Shown in pieces: positions 1 to 7,700 of a stretch of 18,290 nucleotides of DNA (position 1 is its first letter; each line of letters starts with the position of its first letter). This DNA is from JAJDIA01 sp031555505 (GTDB lineage Bacteria; Bacteroidota; Bacteroidia; Bacteroidales; Tannerellaceae): the NCBI GenBank assembly GCA_031555505.1, contig JAVBUH010000017.1, forward strand, positions 1 through 18,290. The letters run 5' to 3'. The notes beneath the pieces are model-generated. The model ran no database searches. It was given only the letters and a program-made list of their open reading frames with translations, and was not told where the DNA came from. The translations under genes were made by a program, and so were the position numbers.

Positions 1-46
1 GCAAACGCTTGTTTTTTGAGTTATTAATTTAATTAATTATTTAGCA

Positions 47-502
47 GTGGATACTTTAAGTTACAAGACCATTTCTGCAAACAAAGCAACTGTAAACAAA
101 GAATGGGTGGTTGTAGATGCAACCGACCAGCATTTGGGACGCCTTTGCTCGAAAGTAGCAAAGCTCCTGCGCGGGAAGTACAAACCCAGTTTTACTCCGC
201 ACGTTGATTGTGGTGATAATGTGATCATTATCAATGCAGACAAAGTCGTTCTGACAGGAAACAAATGGAACGACCGTGTTTATTTGAGACATACCGGATA
301 TCCCGGTGGACAGCGTGAATATACCCCTTCCGACCTGTTGGCCAAAGGCGGCGATGCGTTGTTCCGCAAAGTAGTGAAAGGGATGTTGCCGAAGAATCGT
401 TTGGGTGCTAAAATCCTTGGTAACATGTATGTGTACGATGGAGCAGAGCACAAACACGATGCTCAGCAGCCGAAAGTAATCGATATAAACTCATATAAAT
501 AA
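47..502 (+). CDS. rplM: 50S ribosomal protein L13 (uL13)
   Basis: Large-subunit ribosomal protein L13, an early-assembling protein that binds 23S rRNA. The 151-residue product is full length for the family and carries the usual L13 blocks: VVDATDQHLGRL near residues 22-33, the KLLRGKYKP stretch near 39-47, HVDCGDNVIIINA near 52-64, YLRHTGYPGG near 79-88, and the conserved VVKGMLPKNRLG segment near 108-119. The start is GTG at 47; it gives the MDTLSYKTISANKATV N-terminus that I recall for Bacteroidales L13, and no in-frame ATG lies nearby. The bases before it are AT-rich with no Shine-Dalgarno sequence, normal for this phylum. It lies 5 bases before rpsI, so the two are surely cotranscribed. 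The operon promoter is not recognisable in the 46 bases available and probably lies to the left of the window. Confidence 0.97.
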   Translation: MDTLSYKTISANKATVNKEWVVVDATDQHLGRLCSKVAKLLRGKYKPSFTPHVDCGDNVIIINADKVVLTGNKWNDRVYLRHTGYPGGQREYTPSDLLAKGGDALFRKVVKGMLPKNRLGAKILGNMYVYDGAEHKHDAQQPKVIDINSYK

Positions 503-507
503 ACCCT

Positions 508-894
508 ATGGAAGTTATTAATGCAATAGGAAGACGTAAGGCGGCTGTAGCCCGCGTGTACGTGAAAGAGGGTACCGGTAAAATTACCATCAACAAACGT
601 GATCTGACTACTTACTTCCCTTCTTCCATCCTTCAGTACATTGTAAAGCAACCGCTGACCAAACTGAACGTGGCCGAACAGTACGACATCATGATCAACC
701 TCGACGGAGGTGGTTTCAAAGGACAATCTGAAGCAGCACGCTTGGCGATCGCCCGCGCACTGATTAAGATCAACGCTGAAGACAAACCCGCCCTGAGAGC
801 AGAAGGTTTCGTTACCCGCGACCCGCGTGTGGTTGAACGGAAGAAACCGGGTCAGCCCAAAGCTCGTAAGAGATTCCAGTTCAGTAAACGTTAA
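508..894 (+). CDS. rpsI: 30S ribosomal protein S9 (uS9)
   Basis: Small-subunit ribosomal protein S9, whose C-terminal tail reaches the P-site tRNA anticodon region in the family. The 128-residue product is full length. It shows the N-terminal AIGRRKAAVARVYV block (residues 6-19), the GGGFKGQSEAARLAIARAL block (about 67-85), DPRVVERKKPGQPKARK near the end and the typical basic terminus KRFQFSKR ending in Arg. It starts 5 bases after the rplM stop, the standard rplM-rpsI pair. A 138-base spacer containing a possible leader RNA follows before rpsB. Confidence 0.97.
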   Translation: MEVINAIGRRKAAVARVYVKEGTGKITINKRDLTTYFPSSILQYIVKQPLTKLNVAEQYDIMINLDGGGFKGQSEAARLAIARALIKINAEDKPALRAEGFVTRDPRVVERKKPGQPKARKRFQFSKR

Positions 895-899
895 TGTTG

Positions 900-995
900 T
901 TTGTGAGTATCTTACAAGAGCAATGCGTTTAGTATCTAAATCAACAGGATTTCTGTTACATGCTGATATGTGGGAGGACTACCTGGTGGTTGATT
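900..995 (+). promoter_or_regulatory. possible rpsB promoter and structured leader
   Basis: The 138 bases between rpsI and rpsB contain a possible Bacteroidales promoter: TTTG at 900-903, a 20-base spacer, and TGCGTTTA at 924-931, which matches 6 of the 8 positions of TAnnTTTG. A start near 938 would coincide with the first base of a potential fold: AATCAAC (939-945) is exactly complementary to GTTGATT (989-995). Inside it lie small hairpins: AACAG/CTGTT (943-947 with 953-957), ACAT/ATGT (958-961 with 968-971) and AGG/CCT (975-977 with 982-984). The first inner hairpin competes with the closing stem at 943-945, so two states are possible. Autoregulatory rpsB leaders are known in other bacteria. 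That this is one is inference from position and fold only. Confidence 0.35.
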
Positions 996-1032
996 GAAAC
1001 AAAGAAAGTAAACGATTTTTAAAAAGAAAACC

Positions 1033-1884
1033 ATGTCAAGAGTAAATTTTGATCAGTTATTAGAAGCCGGAGTACACTTCGGACACTTAAAAAGAAAGTG
1101 GAACCCCGCAATGGCTCCTTACATTTTCATGGAGCGCAATGGTATACATATCATCGACTTGTATAAAACAGTTGCAAAAGTTGATGAGGCAGCCGAAGTA
1201 TTGAAGAACCTGGCAAAACAGGGTAAGAAGGTACTTTTCGTTGCAACCAAAAAACAAGCAAAACAAATTGTCGCTGATAAGGCTGTTTCCGTAGGAATGC
1301 CTTACGTTATCGAGCGCTGGCCGGGTGGTATGTTGACCAACTTCCCGACCATCCGTAAAGCCATCAAGAAGATGAATACGATCGATAAAATGACAAAAGA
1401 CGGTACATTTGATAATCTGTCCAAGAGAGAAAAACTTCAGATCACGCGCCAACGTGCCAAGTTGGAAAAGACGCTGGGTTCTATTGTAGACCTGACCCGT
1501 CTGCCTTCAGCTTTGTTTGTGGTGGATGTAATGAAAGAACACATCGCCGTACGCGAAGCCAACCGTTTAGGTATACCCGTATTCGGGATGGTAGATACCA
1601 ACTCTGATCCTTCCAACATCGATTTCGTGATCCCGGCCAATGACGACGCTACCAAATCGGTAGAAGTAATCCTGGGCGCTGTTTGCGAAGCCATGAACGA
1701 AGGTCTGCAGGAACGCAAAGCTGAAAAGATCGACACCGAAGGCGCCGAAGAAGAAGCTCCCCGCAGGGAACGTCGCGTTAAATCAACGGTGAAGAAAGAG
1801 CGTACCAAGAGAGAAGACGATGAAGCATTGAATGCGAACGTTGTTGGTAAAGCATCGAGAGACTTGGAATTGGACGAAGAATAA
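1033..1884 (+). CDS. rpsB: 30S ribosomal protein S2 (uS2)
   Basis: Small-subunit ribosomal protein S2, a late-assembling protein that also helps bind S1 where present. The 283-residue product has the family signature blocks: LLEAGVHFGHLKRKWNP near residues 9-25, FVATKKQAKQIV near 69-80, the ERWPGGMLTNF block near 94-104, and PSALFVVDV followed by IPVFGMVDTNSDP near 180-193. After about residue 225 comes a long, charged, low-complexity tail rich in Glu, Arg and Lys. It makes the protein longer than the usual 240 or so residues; such a tail is common in Bacteroidota. The ATG at 1033 follows an A-rich stretch instead of a Shine-Dalgarno sequence. The gene is 28 bases before tsf, the classical rpsB-tsf pair. 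Confidence 0.97.
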   Translation: MSRVNFDQLLEAGVHFGHLKRKWNPAMAPYIFMERNGIHIIDLYKTVAKVDEAAEVLKNLAKQGKKVLFVATKKQAKQIVADKAVSVGMPYVIERWPGGMLTNFPTIRKAIKKMNTIDKMTKDGTFDNLSKREKLQITRQRAKLEKTLGSIVDLTRLPSALFVVDVMKEHIAVREANRLGIPVFGMVDTNSDPSNIDFVIPANDDATKSVEVILGAVCEAMNEGLQERKAEKIDTEGAEEEAPRRERRVKSTVKKERTKREDDEALNANVVGKASRDLELDEE

Positions 1885-1912
1885 TTTTAGTAATAAAGAA
1901 AGGATATATACT

Positions 1913-2737
1913 ATGGCTGTAACAATGGCTGATATTTCCCACCTTCGCAAAATGAGCGGTGCCGGGATGATGGATTGTAAGAAAGCTTTGGAAGACGCAA
2001 ATGGCGACTATGAAAAAGCAATGGAAATCATTCGTAAGAAAGGGCAGGCTGTAGCTGCTAAACGTTCAGATCGCGAAGCGGCTGAAGGTTGCGTGCTGGC
2101 TGTCGAAAACGGTGAATTTGCTGCTGTGGTTGCTTTGAAGTGTGAAACCGATTTCGTTGCCAAGAACGGTGAATTTGTTGCTTTGACGCAGCAGATCCTG
2201 GATGTGGCTATGAATACGAAACCTGCTAACCTGGAAGCCTTACAGGCAACTCCGCTGGCTGACGGCCGTCCGGTTCAGGATCACATCACAGACCGTATCG
2301 GTGTAACTGGTGAAAAGATGGAACTCGGTTTCTACGAATTCGTTAACGGAGCTACTACCGTTTCTTATATCCACCCGGGAAACAAATTGGCTACCATCGT
2401 TGCTTTCAATCTGCCGGTAGATCGTCAGGTTGCCCGCGACGTGGCTATGCAGGTAGCTGCCATGAACCCGGTAGCCGTGCGTTCTGAAGAAGTATCTCAG
2501 AAGACTATTGATCAGGAAATGGAGATCGCCCGCGACAAAGCCCGTCAGGCCGGTAAACCTGAAAACCTGCTCGACAAGATCGCTGAAGGTGCTTTGCAGA
2601 AGTTTTACAAAGAAAACACATTGCTGCAACAGGAATTCGTGAAGGACAACAAACTGACAATCGATCAGTATCTGAAACAGCAGAATAAAGAACTGACTGT
2701 AGTTGCTTTCAAACGTATTACATTGAACGTAGACTAA
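1913..2737 (+). CDS. tsf: translation elongation factor Ts
   Basis: EF-Ts, the guanine-nucleotide exchange factor that releases GDP from EF-Tu. The N-terminus has the UBA-like domain (residues 5-40, ISHLRKMSGAGMMDCKKALED). The key CETDFVAKN motif near residues 75-83, whose Asp-Phe contacts EF-Tu, is intact, and the C-terminal dimerisation domain ends with FKRITLNVD. The frame is open upstream to 1832, inside rpsB, but that start would add 27 unrelated residues. The ATG at 1913 gives MAVTMADISHLRKM, the expected N-terminus, and is preceded by AAAGAAAGGA (1895-1904). Length is 274 residues, shorter than the roughly 330 I recall for Bacteroides EF-Ts, which has an extra insertion before the C-terminal part. 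It is the last gene of the ribosomal block, followed by a strong terminator. Confidence 0.96.
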   Translation: MAVTMADISHLRKMSGAGMMDCKKALEDANGDYEKAMEIIRKKGQAVAAKRSDREAAEGCVLAVENGEFAAVVALKCETDFVAKNGEFVALTQQILDVAMNTKPANLEALQATPLADGRPVQDHITDRIGVTGEKMELGFYEFVNGATTVSYIHPGNKLATIVAFNLPVDRQVARDVAMQVAAMNPVAVRSEEVSQKTIDQEMEIARDKARQAGKPENLLDKIAEGALQKFYKENTLLQQEFVKDNKLTIDQYLKQQNKELTVVAFKRITLNVD

Positions 2738-2760
2738 TTAAATGTCATAATAAGAGAAGG

Positions 2761-2789
2761 GCTGTCGGAGATTCCGGCAGCCTTTTTTT
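2761..2789 (+). terminator. intrinsic terminator of the rplM-rpsI-rpsB-tsf block
   Basis: GCTGTCGGA (2761-2769) pairs with TCCGGCAGC (2773-2781) around a three-base loop, with one G-U pair in a 9-bp GC-rich stem. It is followed by C and seven T (2783-2789). It begins 24 bases after the tsf stop and is a textbook Rho-independent terminator. Confidence 0.92.
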
Positions 2790-2835
2790 GGTTTGAACAT
2801 TTTCTGCGTCAATTCCGTAATTGTATGTTTTGCAA

Positions 2836-2869
2836 CTGGAGCTCTCAGATGCCTCTCCGGCGTTTTTTT
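2836..2869 (+). terminator. weak second hairpin with T-run before the sigma gene
   Basis: CTGGAG (2836-2841) can pair with CTCCGG (2855-2860), with one G-U pair and a 13-base loop. CG and seven T (2863-2869) follow. It could back up the tsf terminator and insulate the sigma-factor promoter. The stem is only 6 bp, so confidence is low. Confidence 0.3.
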
Positions 2870-2876
2870 AGCTTTC

Positions 2877-2910
2877 TTCGGTTTTACATTTGAAAATTTG
2901 ATTAGCTTTG
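2877..2910 (+). promoter_or_regulatory. possible promoter of the ECF sigma gene
   Basis: TAGCTTTG at 2903-2910 is an exact match to the Bacteroidales -7 element TAnnTTTG. A degenerate -33 element, TTCG at 2877-2880, lies 22 bases upstream (consensus TTTG at about 19-21). Transcription would start near 2917, giving a leader of about 30 bases to the ATG at 2947. The TTG at 2908 that would extend the sigma reading frame sits inside this -7 element, which argues for the ATG as the true start. Confidence 0.45.
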
Positions 2911-2946
2911 TTCGATTTAAGTATACCAAAGATTGAGGGTTACACC

Positions 2947-3498
2947 ATGTATGACCAATCGGATACAGATCAAACGCTAATCGTAGCCATCCGGAAAAGC
3001 GATTATGTCAGTTATAATAAGCTTTTTGTGCGTTATTATAATCGGCTGTGTCAATACGTCTATGGTATGATACAAGACAAGAGCGACTCGGAAGACATCG
3101 TCCAGGAACTTTTTCTTCAGCTTTGGAATGGTCGGAAAAAGATTGCTGTAACAGAGAATGTTTCCGCCTATTTATATAAAATGGCTAAAAATCGGACCCT
3201 AAATCATATCCGTTCTGCAGCAAATTACAAGAAACTGTTGGATAGTCAGGAAAGCCAATCGGGCTATTATGAAGAAGGTCAATTGGAAGTGGATGAATTC
3301 CGGATTGCTCTCTATGATTGTATAGATAAGTTACCCGATCGGTCCAAACAGATTCTAATCCTTCATCGCGTACAGGGGATGAAACAAAAGGAGATCGCCG
3401 ACAAACTCAATATTTCCGTCAAAACAATCAAAAATCAGATCTGGACCTCCCTACAAAGACTACGAAAATGCCTGGTGTTGAAAACCATGTATTCCTGA
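2947..3498 (+). CDS. ECF-type RNA polymerase sigma factor
   Basis: Extracytoplasmic-function sigma factor of the Bacteroidetes FecI-like group, expected to bind core RNA polymerase and drive the downstream SusC/SusD genes when released by its anti-sigma factor. The 183-residue product has sigma region 2 (about residues 20-90; YNRLCQYVYGMIQDKSDSEDIVQELFLQLW holds the DxxEDIVQE-type core and -10 recognition helix) and region 4 (about 120-175; LPDRSKQILILHRVQGMKQKEIADKLNISVKTIKNQI is the helix-turn-helix for the -35 element). There is no region 1 or 3. The frame could begin at TTG 2908, adding 13 residues, but that codon lies in the putative promoter, so ATG 2947 is chosen. The anti-sigma gene follows after 143 bases. 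The gene looks AT-richer than the SusC/SusD genes, which may reflect low expression or separate history. Confidence 0.93.
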   Translation: MYDQSDTDQTLIVAIRKSDYVSYNKLFVRYYNRLCQYVYGMIQDKSDSEDIVQELFLQLWNGRKKIAVTENVSAYLYKMAKNRTLNHIRSAANYKKLLDSQESQSGYYEEGQLEVDEFRIALYDCIDKLPDRSKQILILHRVQGMKQKEIADKLNISVKTIKNQIWTSLQRLRKCLVLKTMYS

Positions 3499-3540
3499 CT
3501 GACCACTTCTCAGGCTGATCGGTCTTCTTCTTTTTAATAA
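3497..3540 (+). terminator. weak hairpin after the sigma gene
   Basis: GACTGACC (3497-3504, overlapping the sigma stop) can pair imperfectly with GATCGGTC (3517-3524), with one G-U and one mismatch. TTCTTCTTTTTAATAA follows. It could be a leaky terminator that lowers anti-sigma transcription relative to sigma, since I find no promoter matching TAnnTTTG before the anti-sigma gene. The stem is imperfect, and this is a tentative call. Confidence 0.25.
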
Positions 3541-3641
3541 ATGCGATAAAAGTCAGATTCTCTATCTCTTTTCTAAAAAAAGCGATTGGAGAATAGGACC
3601 TTTTGGAGTTTGGTGGGTCATATTAGGGTAAGAAGGTATTT

Positions 3642-4640
3642 ATGGAAGAACACATTGATATAAAAGATCGTATTTTGGCTCATTTTATGGAACAGGAGGG
3701 GGGAAATATTTCCGATCCAGTGTTAACCGAATGGTTGGAAGAGGATGAAGCCAACCGAAACACTTTTTATCAATACCAACGAATTTGGAAGGAATCCGCA
3801 TATTATATGGCAATGGAAGAATATGATGCTGACCTGGCATGGAAAAAAGTAAATGAGGTCAATCAGCGCCAAGTGCGTGGAAACAGACAGATTAAAAATG
3901 TAGTCTATATGCTCGCCGGTGCGGCTGCCTCGTTCTTGCTATTGTCAGCTTTGTCGTTTATGGGGTTGTTGGGTAGCCAGGATAATGTTTTTATGCGTAT
4001 GGTAACCGAGTATGGCAACCGTTCGGAAGTGAAGTTGCCGGACGGATCAGTAATCCGGCTGAATTCCGGTTCGGATATTACCTACACCTATAACACAAAG
4101 AAAAAAGTCCGCGAAGTGCAATTTCAGGGAGAAGGTTTCTTTGACGTCGCTAAAAGTGAAAAACCTTTTGTGGTAAAAATGGCGAATGGATTAGAAATAA
4201 AAGTGCTTGGGACCTCTTTTAATCTGCAAGCCTATGCCGACGATCAGGCCGTGCAGGCTTCGCTGGTAGAGGGTAGTATTGAAATGAGCCATAAAGAAAA
4301 CCATATATTGATGACAGCTGGCGATATAGCCATATTCGATAGCAAGACAAATAAACTGACTTTAACCCAAAATCTTTTATCGCATGCAAACGGCTGGCTT
4401 GAGAACAAGTTATATATGGAAGATATGTCGTTAGCCGAAGTCTGCAAATGCCTGGAAAGATGGTATAATGTGCGCATTACCCTATCCGGCGGCTTAGGCG
4501 AGGAGATTCGTTATAACGGAGTAATTAAAGAAGAAAGTATTGTCGATGTCATGGATGCTTTGTCACGGCTTAGTAACATCTGCTATACGGTGAAAGGGAG
4601 AAATATAAGTATAACCTCTAAAAAACAACTATGCCTATGA
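3642..4640 (+). CDS. FecR-family anti-sigma factor (membrane sensor)
   Basis: Inner-membrane anti-sigma factor that holds the upstream ECF sigma factor and receives a signal from the SusC-type transducer in the periplasm. The 332 residues read as: a cytoplasmic sigma-binding segment (1-85, including the helical DPVLTEWLEEDEANRNTFY part), one membrane helix (about 87-110), the FecR domain (about 120-215, with LPDGSVIRLNSGS at 132-144, GEGFFDV at 163-169, VLGTSFNL at 188-195 and GSIEM at 211-215), and a C-terminal DUF4974-like, STN-related domain (about 255-327). The single membrane segment gives the expected N-in, C-out topology. Length and domain order are normal for Bacteroidetes FecR proteins. 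The ATG at 3642 follows AGAAGG at 3631-3636. The specific partner relation to the neighbouring sigma and SusC genes is inferred from adjacency. Confidence 0.94.
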   Translation: MEEHIDIKDRILAHFMEQEGGNISDPVLTEWLEEDEANRNTFYQYQRIWKESAYYMAMEEYDADLAWKKVNEVNQRQVRGNRQIKNVVYMLAGAAASFLLLSALSFMGLLGSQDNVFMRMVTEYGNRSEVKLPDGSVIRLNSGSDITYTYNTKKKVREVQFQGEGFFDVAKSEKPFVVKMANGLEIKVLGTSFNLQAYADDQAVQASLVEGSIEMSHKENHILMTAGDIAIFDSKTNKLTLTQNLLSHANGWLENKLYMEDMSLAEVCKCLERWYNVRITLSGGLGEEIRYNGVIKEESIVDVMDALSRLSNICYTVKGRNISITSKKQLCL

Positions 4641-4662
4641 CATAAACACCATGAACACAAAA

Positions 4663-4688
4663 GCGGGAAATGCTGTAACATCTCCCGC
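4663..4688 (+). repeat. hairpin between anti-sigma and susC genes
   Basis: GCGGGA (4663-4668) pairs with TCCCGC (4683-4688). After one A/C mismatch, ATG (4670-4672) pairs with CAT (4679-4681), leaving a 6-base loop. CCGCCTTTTGATAATTAATTT follows. This may be a weak terminator or attenuator that separates the sigma/anti-sigma transcript from the much more strongly expressed susC transcript. The T-run is short and displaced by five bases, so termination is uncertain. Confidence 0.5.
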
Positions 4689-4708
4689 CCGCCTTTTGAT
4701 AATTAATT

Positions 4709-4741
4709 TAGTGTAGACCAACACTATTGTTAACTAACAAT
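4709..4741 (+). promoter_or_regulatory. two tandem inverted repeats just upstream of susC
   Basis: TAGTGT (4709-4714) is the exact inverse of ACACTA (4721-4726) across six bases. ATTGTTA (4726-4732) is the exact inverse of TAACAAT (4735-4741) across two bases. The two dyads share base 4726 and the second ends 14 bases before the susC ATG. No TAnnTTTG promoter is visible here, as expected for a promoter read by the ECF sigma factor. The repeats may be an operator, part of the ECF promoter or a leader hairpin affecting translation of susC. All three are inference. Confidence 0.4.
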
Positions 4742-4755
4742 CAAACTACAAAGAT

Positions 4756-7700
4756 ATGCGATTATTTTATATGCCAAAGCCGGAATGTTCTCCGGCTCTT
4801 AAAAAGATATTGACTATTATGAGATTAACAACATTTATTCTAATCGTTTTCTCACTTCATACATCGGCCACAGTTTACTCTCAAGGGACAAAACTTTCCA
4901 TGGAAGTAAAAAACAAATCCATCAAAGAAGTACTTTATCTGATTGAAGACCAATCTGAGTTTCGCTTTATCTATGAAAGCGGAAAAGTCAACCTGGATAA
5001 AAAAGTCACTGTACATGCGAAAGATCAAACCGTAGAAACGATACTTGAAAACCTTTTCAAGAATGAGGCCATAAAGTATGAGATCACAGCAAACAATTTA
5101 ATCCTGATCAATCCTTCGGGGAACAATACGTACGGCCTTTATGGCGCCTCCGTGTTGCAACAACAAAGAAGAATGGTCACAGGAACAGTGCTCGATCAAA
5201 ATGGAGAGCCGATCATTGGCGCCAATGTGGTAGAAAAGGGTACAACCAATGGCGTGATAACGGATCTAGACGGTAATTTTGCGTTGCAAATAGATCAAAA
5301 TGCAACTTTGTCGGTTTCTTATATTGGCTATGTCCAGCAGGAAGTCAAACCAGGTAATCAATCTTCCCTACAAATCATTCTCAAAGAAGACTTACAAGCA
5401 TTGGATGATGTGGTGGTTATCGGATACGGCACCGCACGGAAACGGGATGTGGCCGGCGCCATAGCTTCCATGTCAAACAGGGACCTGGATATCCGTTCGG
5501 TAAACAGTGTACAGGAACTGTTCCAGGGTCGCTTGGCGGGGGTGTCTGTTTCTTCATCGGGTGTACCGGGAGAAGCACCTTCCGTACGTATCCGGGGTGT
5601 CGGTACGCTTGGCGACAACACTCCCTTGTATGTAATCGACGGTATCCCTACCAAAAGCGAGATTGCCGCGCAGATTGATCCGGCAAGTATCGAGAATGTA
5701 CAGGTGCTCAGAGATGCTGCCTCTGCCTCTATATATGGAGCACAGGCAGCCAATGGGGTGATCCTTATCACCACCAAGCAGGGTAAGATAGGAAAAGCAC
5801 AGATCAATATTAGCTTTAATACCGGCGTGCAACTGGCAGCGAACCTGCCGGAAATGCTCAATACCCAACAATACGGTGAGGTCTTGTGGAATGCCATGAA
5901 GAACGCAGGCCTCACTCCGCAGCATGCCCAGTATGGAAGCGGTGCAACTCCGGTCATTCCTGACTACATCCTGCCGCAAGGGGCTATGGAAGGCTCAGTC
6001 GACCTGAACAATTACAACACACTGGAGAATCAATACATGAGGGCCAACAAAGTAGGTACCGATTGGCAAAAGGAGGTTTACCGGCCGGCTCAGACATTCA
6101 ACTTGGGTGTCACCGCGCAGGGGGGAAGCGAAGATGCGAAATATTTTGCGAGTGCCAATTATCTGTCTCAGGATGCCACGCTGAAATGGTCAGGATACGA
6201 TCGTGTCTCGTTGAGAACAAATTCTGCCTTCACGATCCTGAAAAATGTGACTTTCGGGACGAATCTGAATGTAAGCTACTCCAAATACAAGGGAAGTAAC
6301 AACAACCAAGACGCGCCTAAATCACCCGCTATCATGCCGGTTCGTGATATAAAGGGGAATTGGGCCGGTTCGAAAGCGAATGGACTGGGTGACAAGATCA
6401 ATCCGGTCGCCGCCATTTACAACGCAAGAAACAACTATTCCGAAAGGCAGAATTTTATGGGTAACGTGTTTCTCGAAGCAAAATTTCTAGACAATCGCCT
6501 GGTGTTCAAGACAATCGCCGGAGCGAATATGGAAAATTACAACTACAAGGGATTCAGTCCGGTAACCTACTGGAACAAGGGCGATAAAAACACGTTGGTC
6601 AACAGCCTGAGCCAGAATACAGGAAAGATGCAGGAACTTACTTGGAGTAACACGCTCACGTTTACCGATACGTTTGCTGATGCCCATACGATCAATGTGC
6701 TGCTGGGTACTGAAGCCCGCGACAACAAAAGTGAAAATTGGGCAGCCGGAAGGTCAAGTTTTGCTTCGGAAGATCCCGACTACTGGTATCTGAATGCCGG
6801 CGAGGATGTGACGAGTCAAAGTAACTCCGGAAGTGGTTCTGCATACGCTTTCTTCTCACTTTTTGGACGTGTAGACTATAACTACAAAAACAAATACTAT
6901 TTGCAAGGTATTGTACGACGCGACGGTTCCTCCCGATTCGGAGCGAACAACAAATACGGTGTATTCCCCAGCGCAAGCGTAGCATGGAGACTCTCAGAAG
7001 AAAATTTCATGATGAACCAGCCTGTTTTCAGCGACCTGAAACTCAGGGCCAGTTATGGTGTGACGGGTAACTCTGACATCGGTAACTATGCGTACGCCTC
7101 CACTTATGCATCGGTGATGACCTCCATGAGCTATCCTATCTTAGGCGACGTAAGTAGCGTATCACCGGGACTTGCAATGACTGCCCGGGGAAACGATAAC
7201 CTGAAATGGGAAACGATCACCCAAGCCAATATTGGTCTGGACGCCGCTTTCCTTAACAACAAATTGACCTTCACTGTAGATCTTTACGACAAACGCACCC
7301 GCGACATTCTCCAAAGACCTGTATATCCGGGAACAGCAGGAACCGCCAGCGCACCCTATGAGAATATCGGTAAAATGCAGAACAAGGGCTGGGAGTTTTC
7401 TGCGAATTACAGAGAGCAGGGGCAAAATGACTTCGGCTATGAAGTTGGTGCCATCTTCTCGGGATATCGGAACAAAGTTACGGAATTGTATGGCGGTACG
7501 GCTCTTAACAACGCACCTAACCGTACAGAGGTGGGACGACCAAGATCGTTCTTCTATGGATTCATGGTCGACGGTATATTCCAGGATCAAGCTGAAGTGG
7601 ATGCACATGCCACGCAAACGGCCAAAGCCGTGGGAAGATGGAAATTCAGGGATTCTGACGGCAACGGTGTGATCAACGATTCCGACCGTATGATGATCGG

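Noticed and set aside
1832..1912. Upstream start of tsf inside rpsB
   Set aside because: It adds 27 residues read from the rpsB tail in another frame. The ATG at 1913 gives the conserved EF-Ts N-terminus.
2908..2946. TTG start extending the sigma factor by 13 residues
   Set aside because: The TTG falls in the exact -7 element at 2903-2910, so it would not be in the transcript. The added residues do not belong to sigma region 2.
5358..5957. Long minus-strand frame of 199 codons inside susC
   Set aside because: It lies opposite a strongly conserved plug-domain coding segment and its protein is low-quality in composition. It is a shadow of the real gene, as are similar frames opposite susD, ribBA and rpsB.
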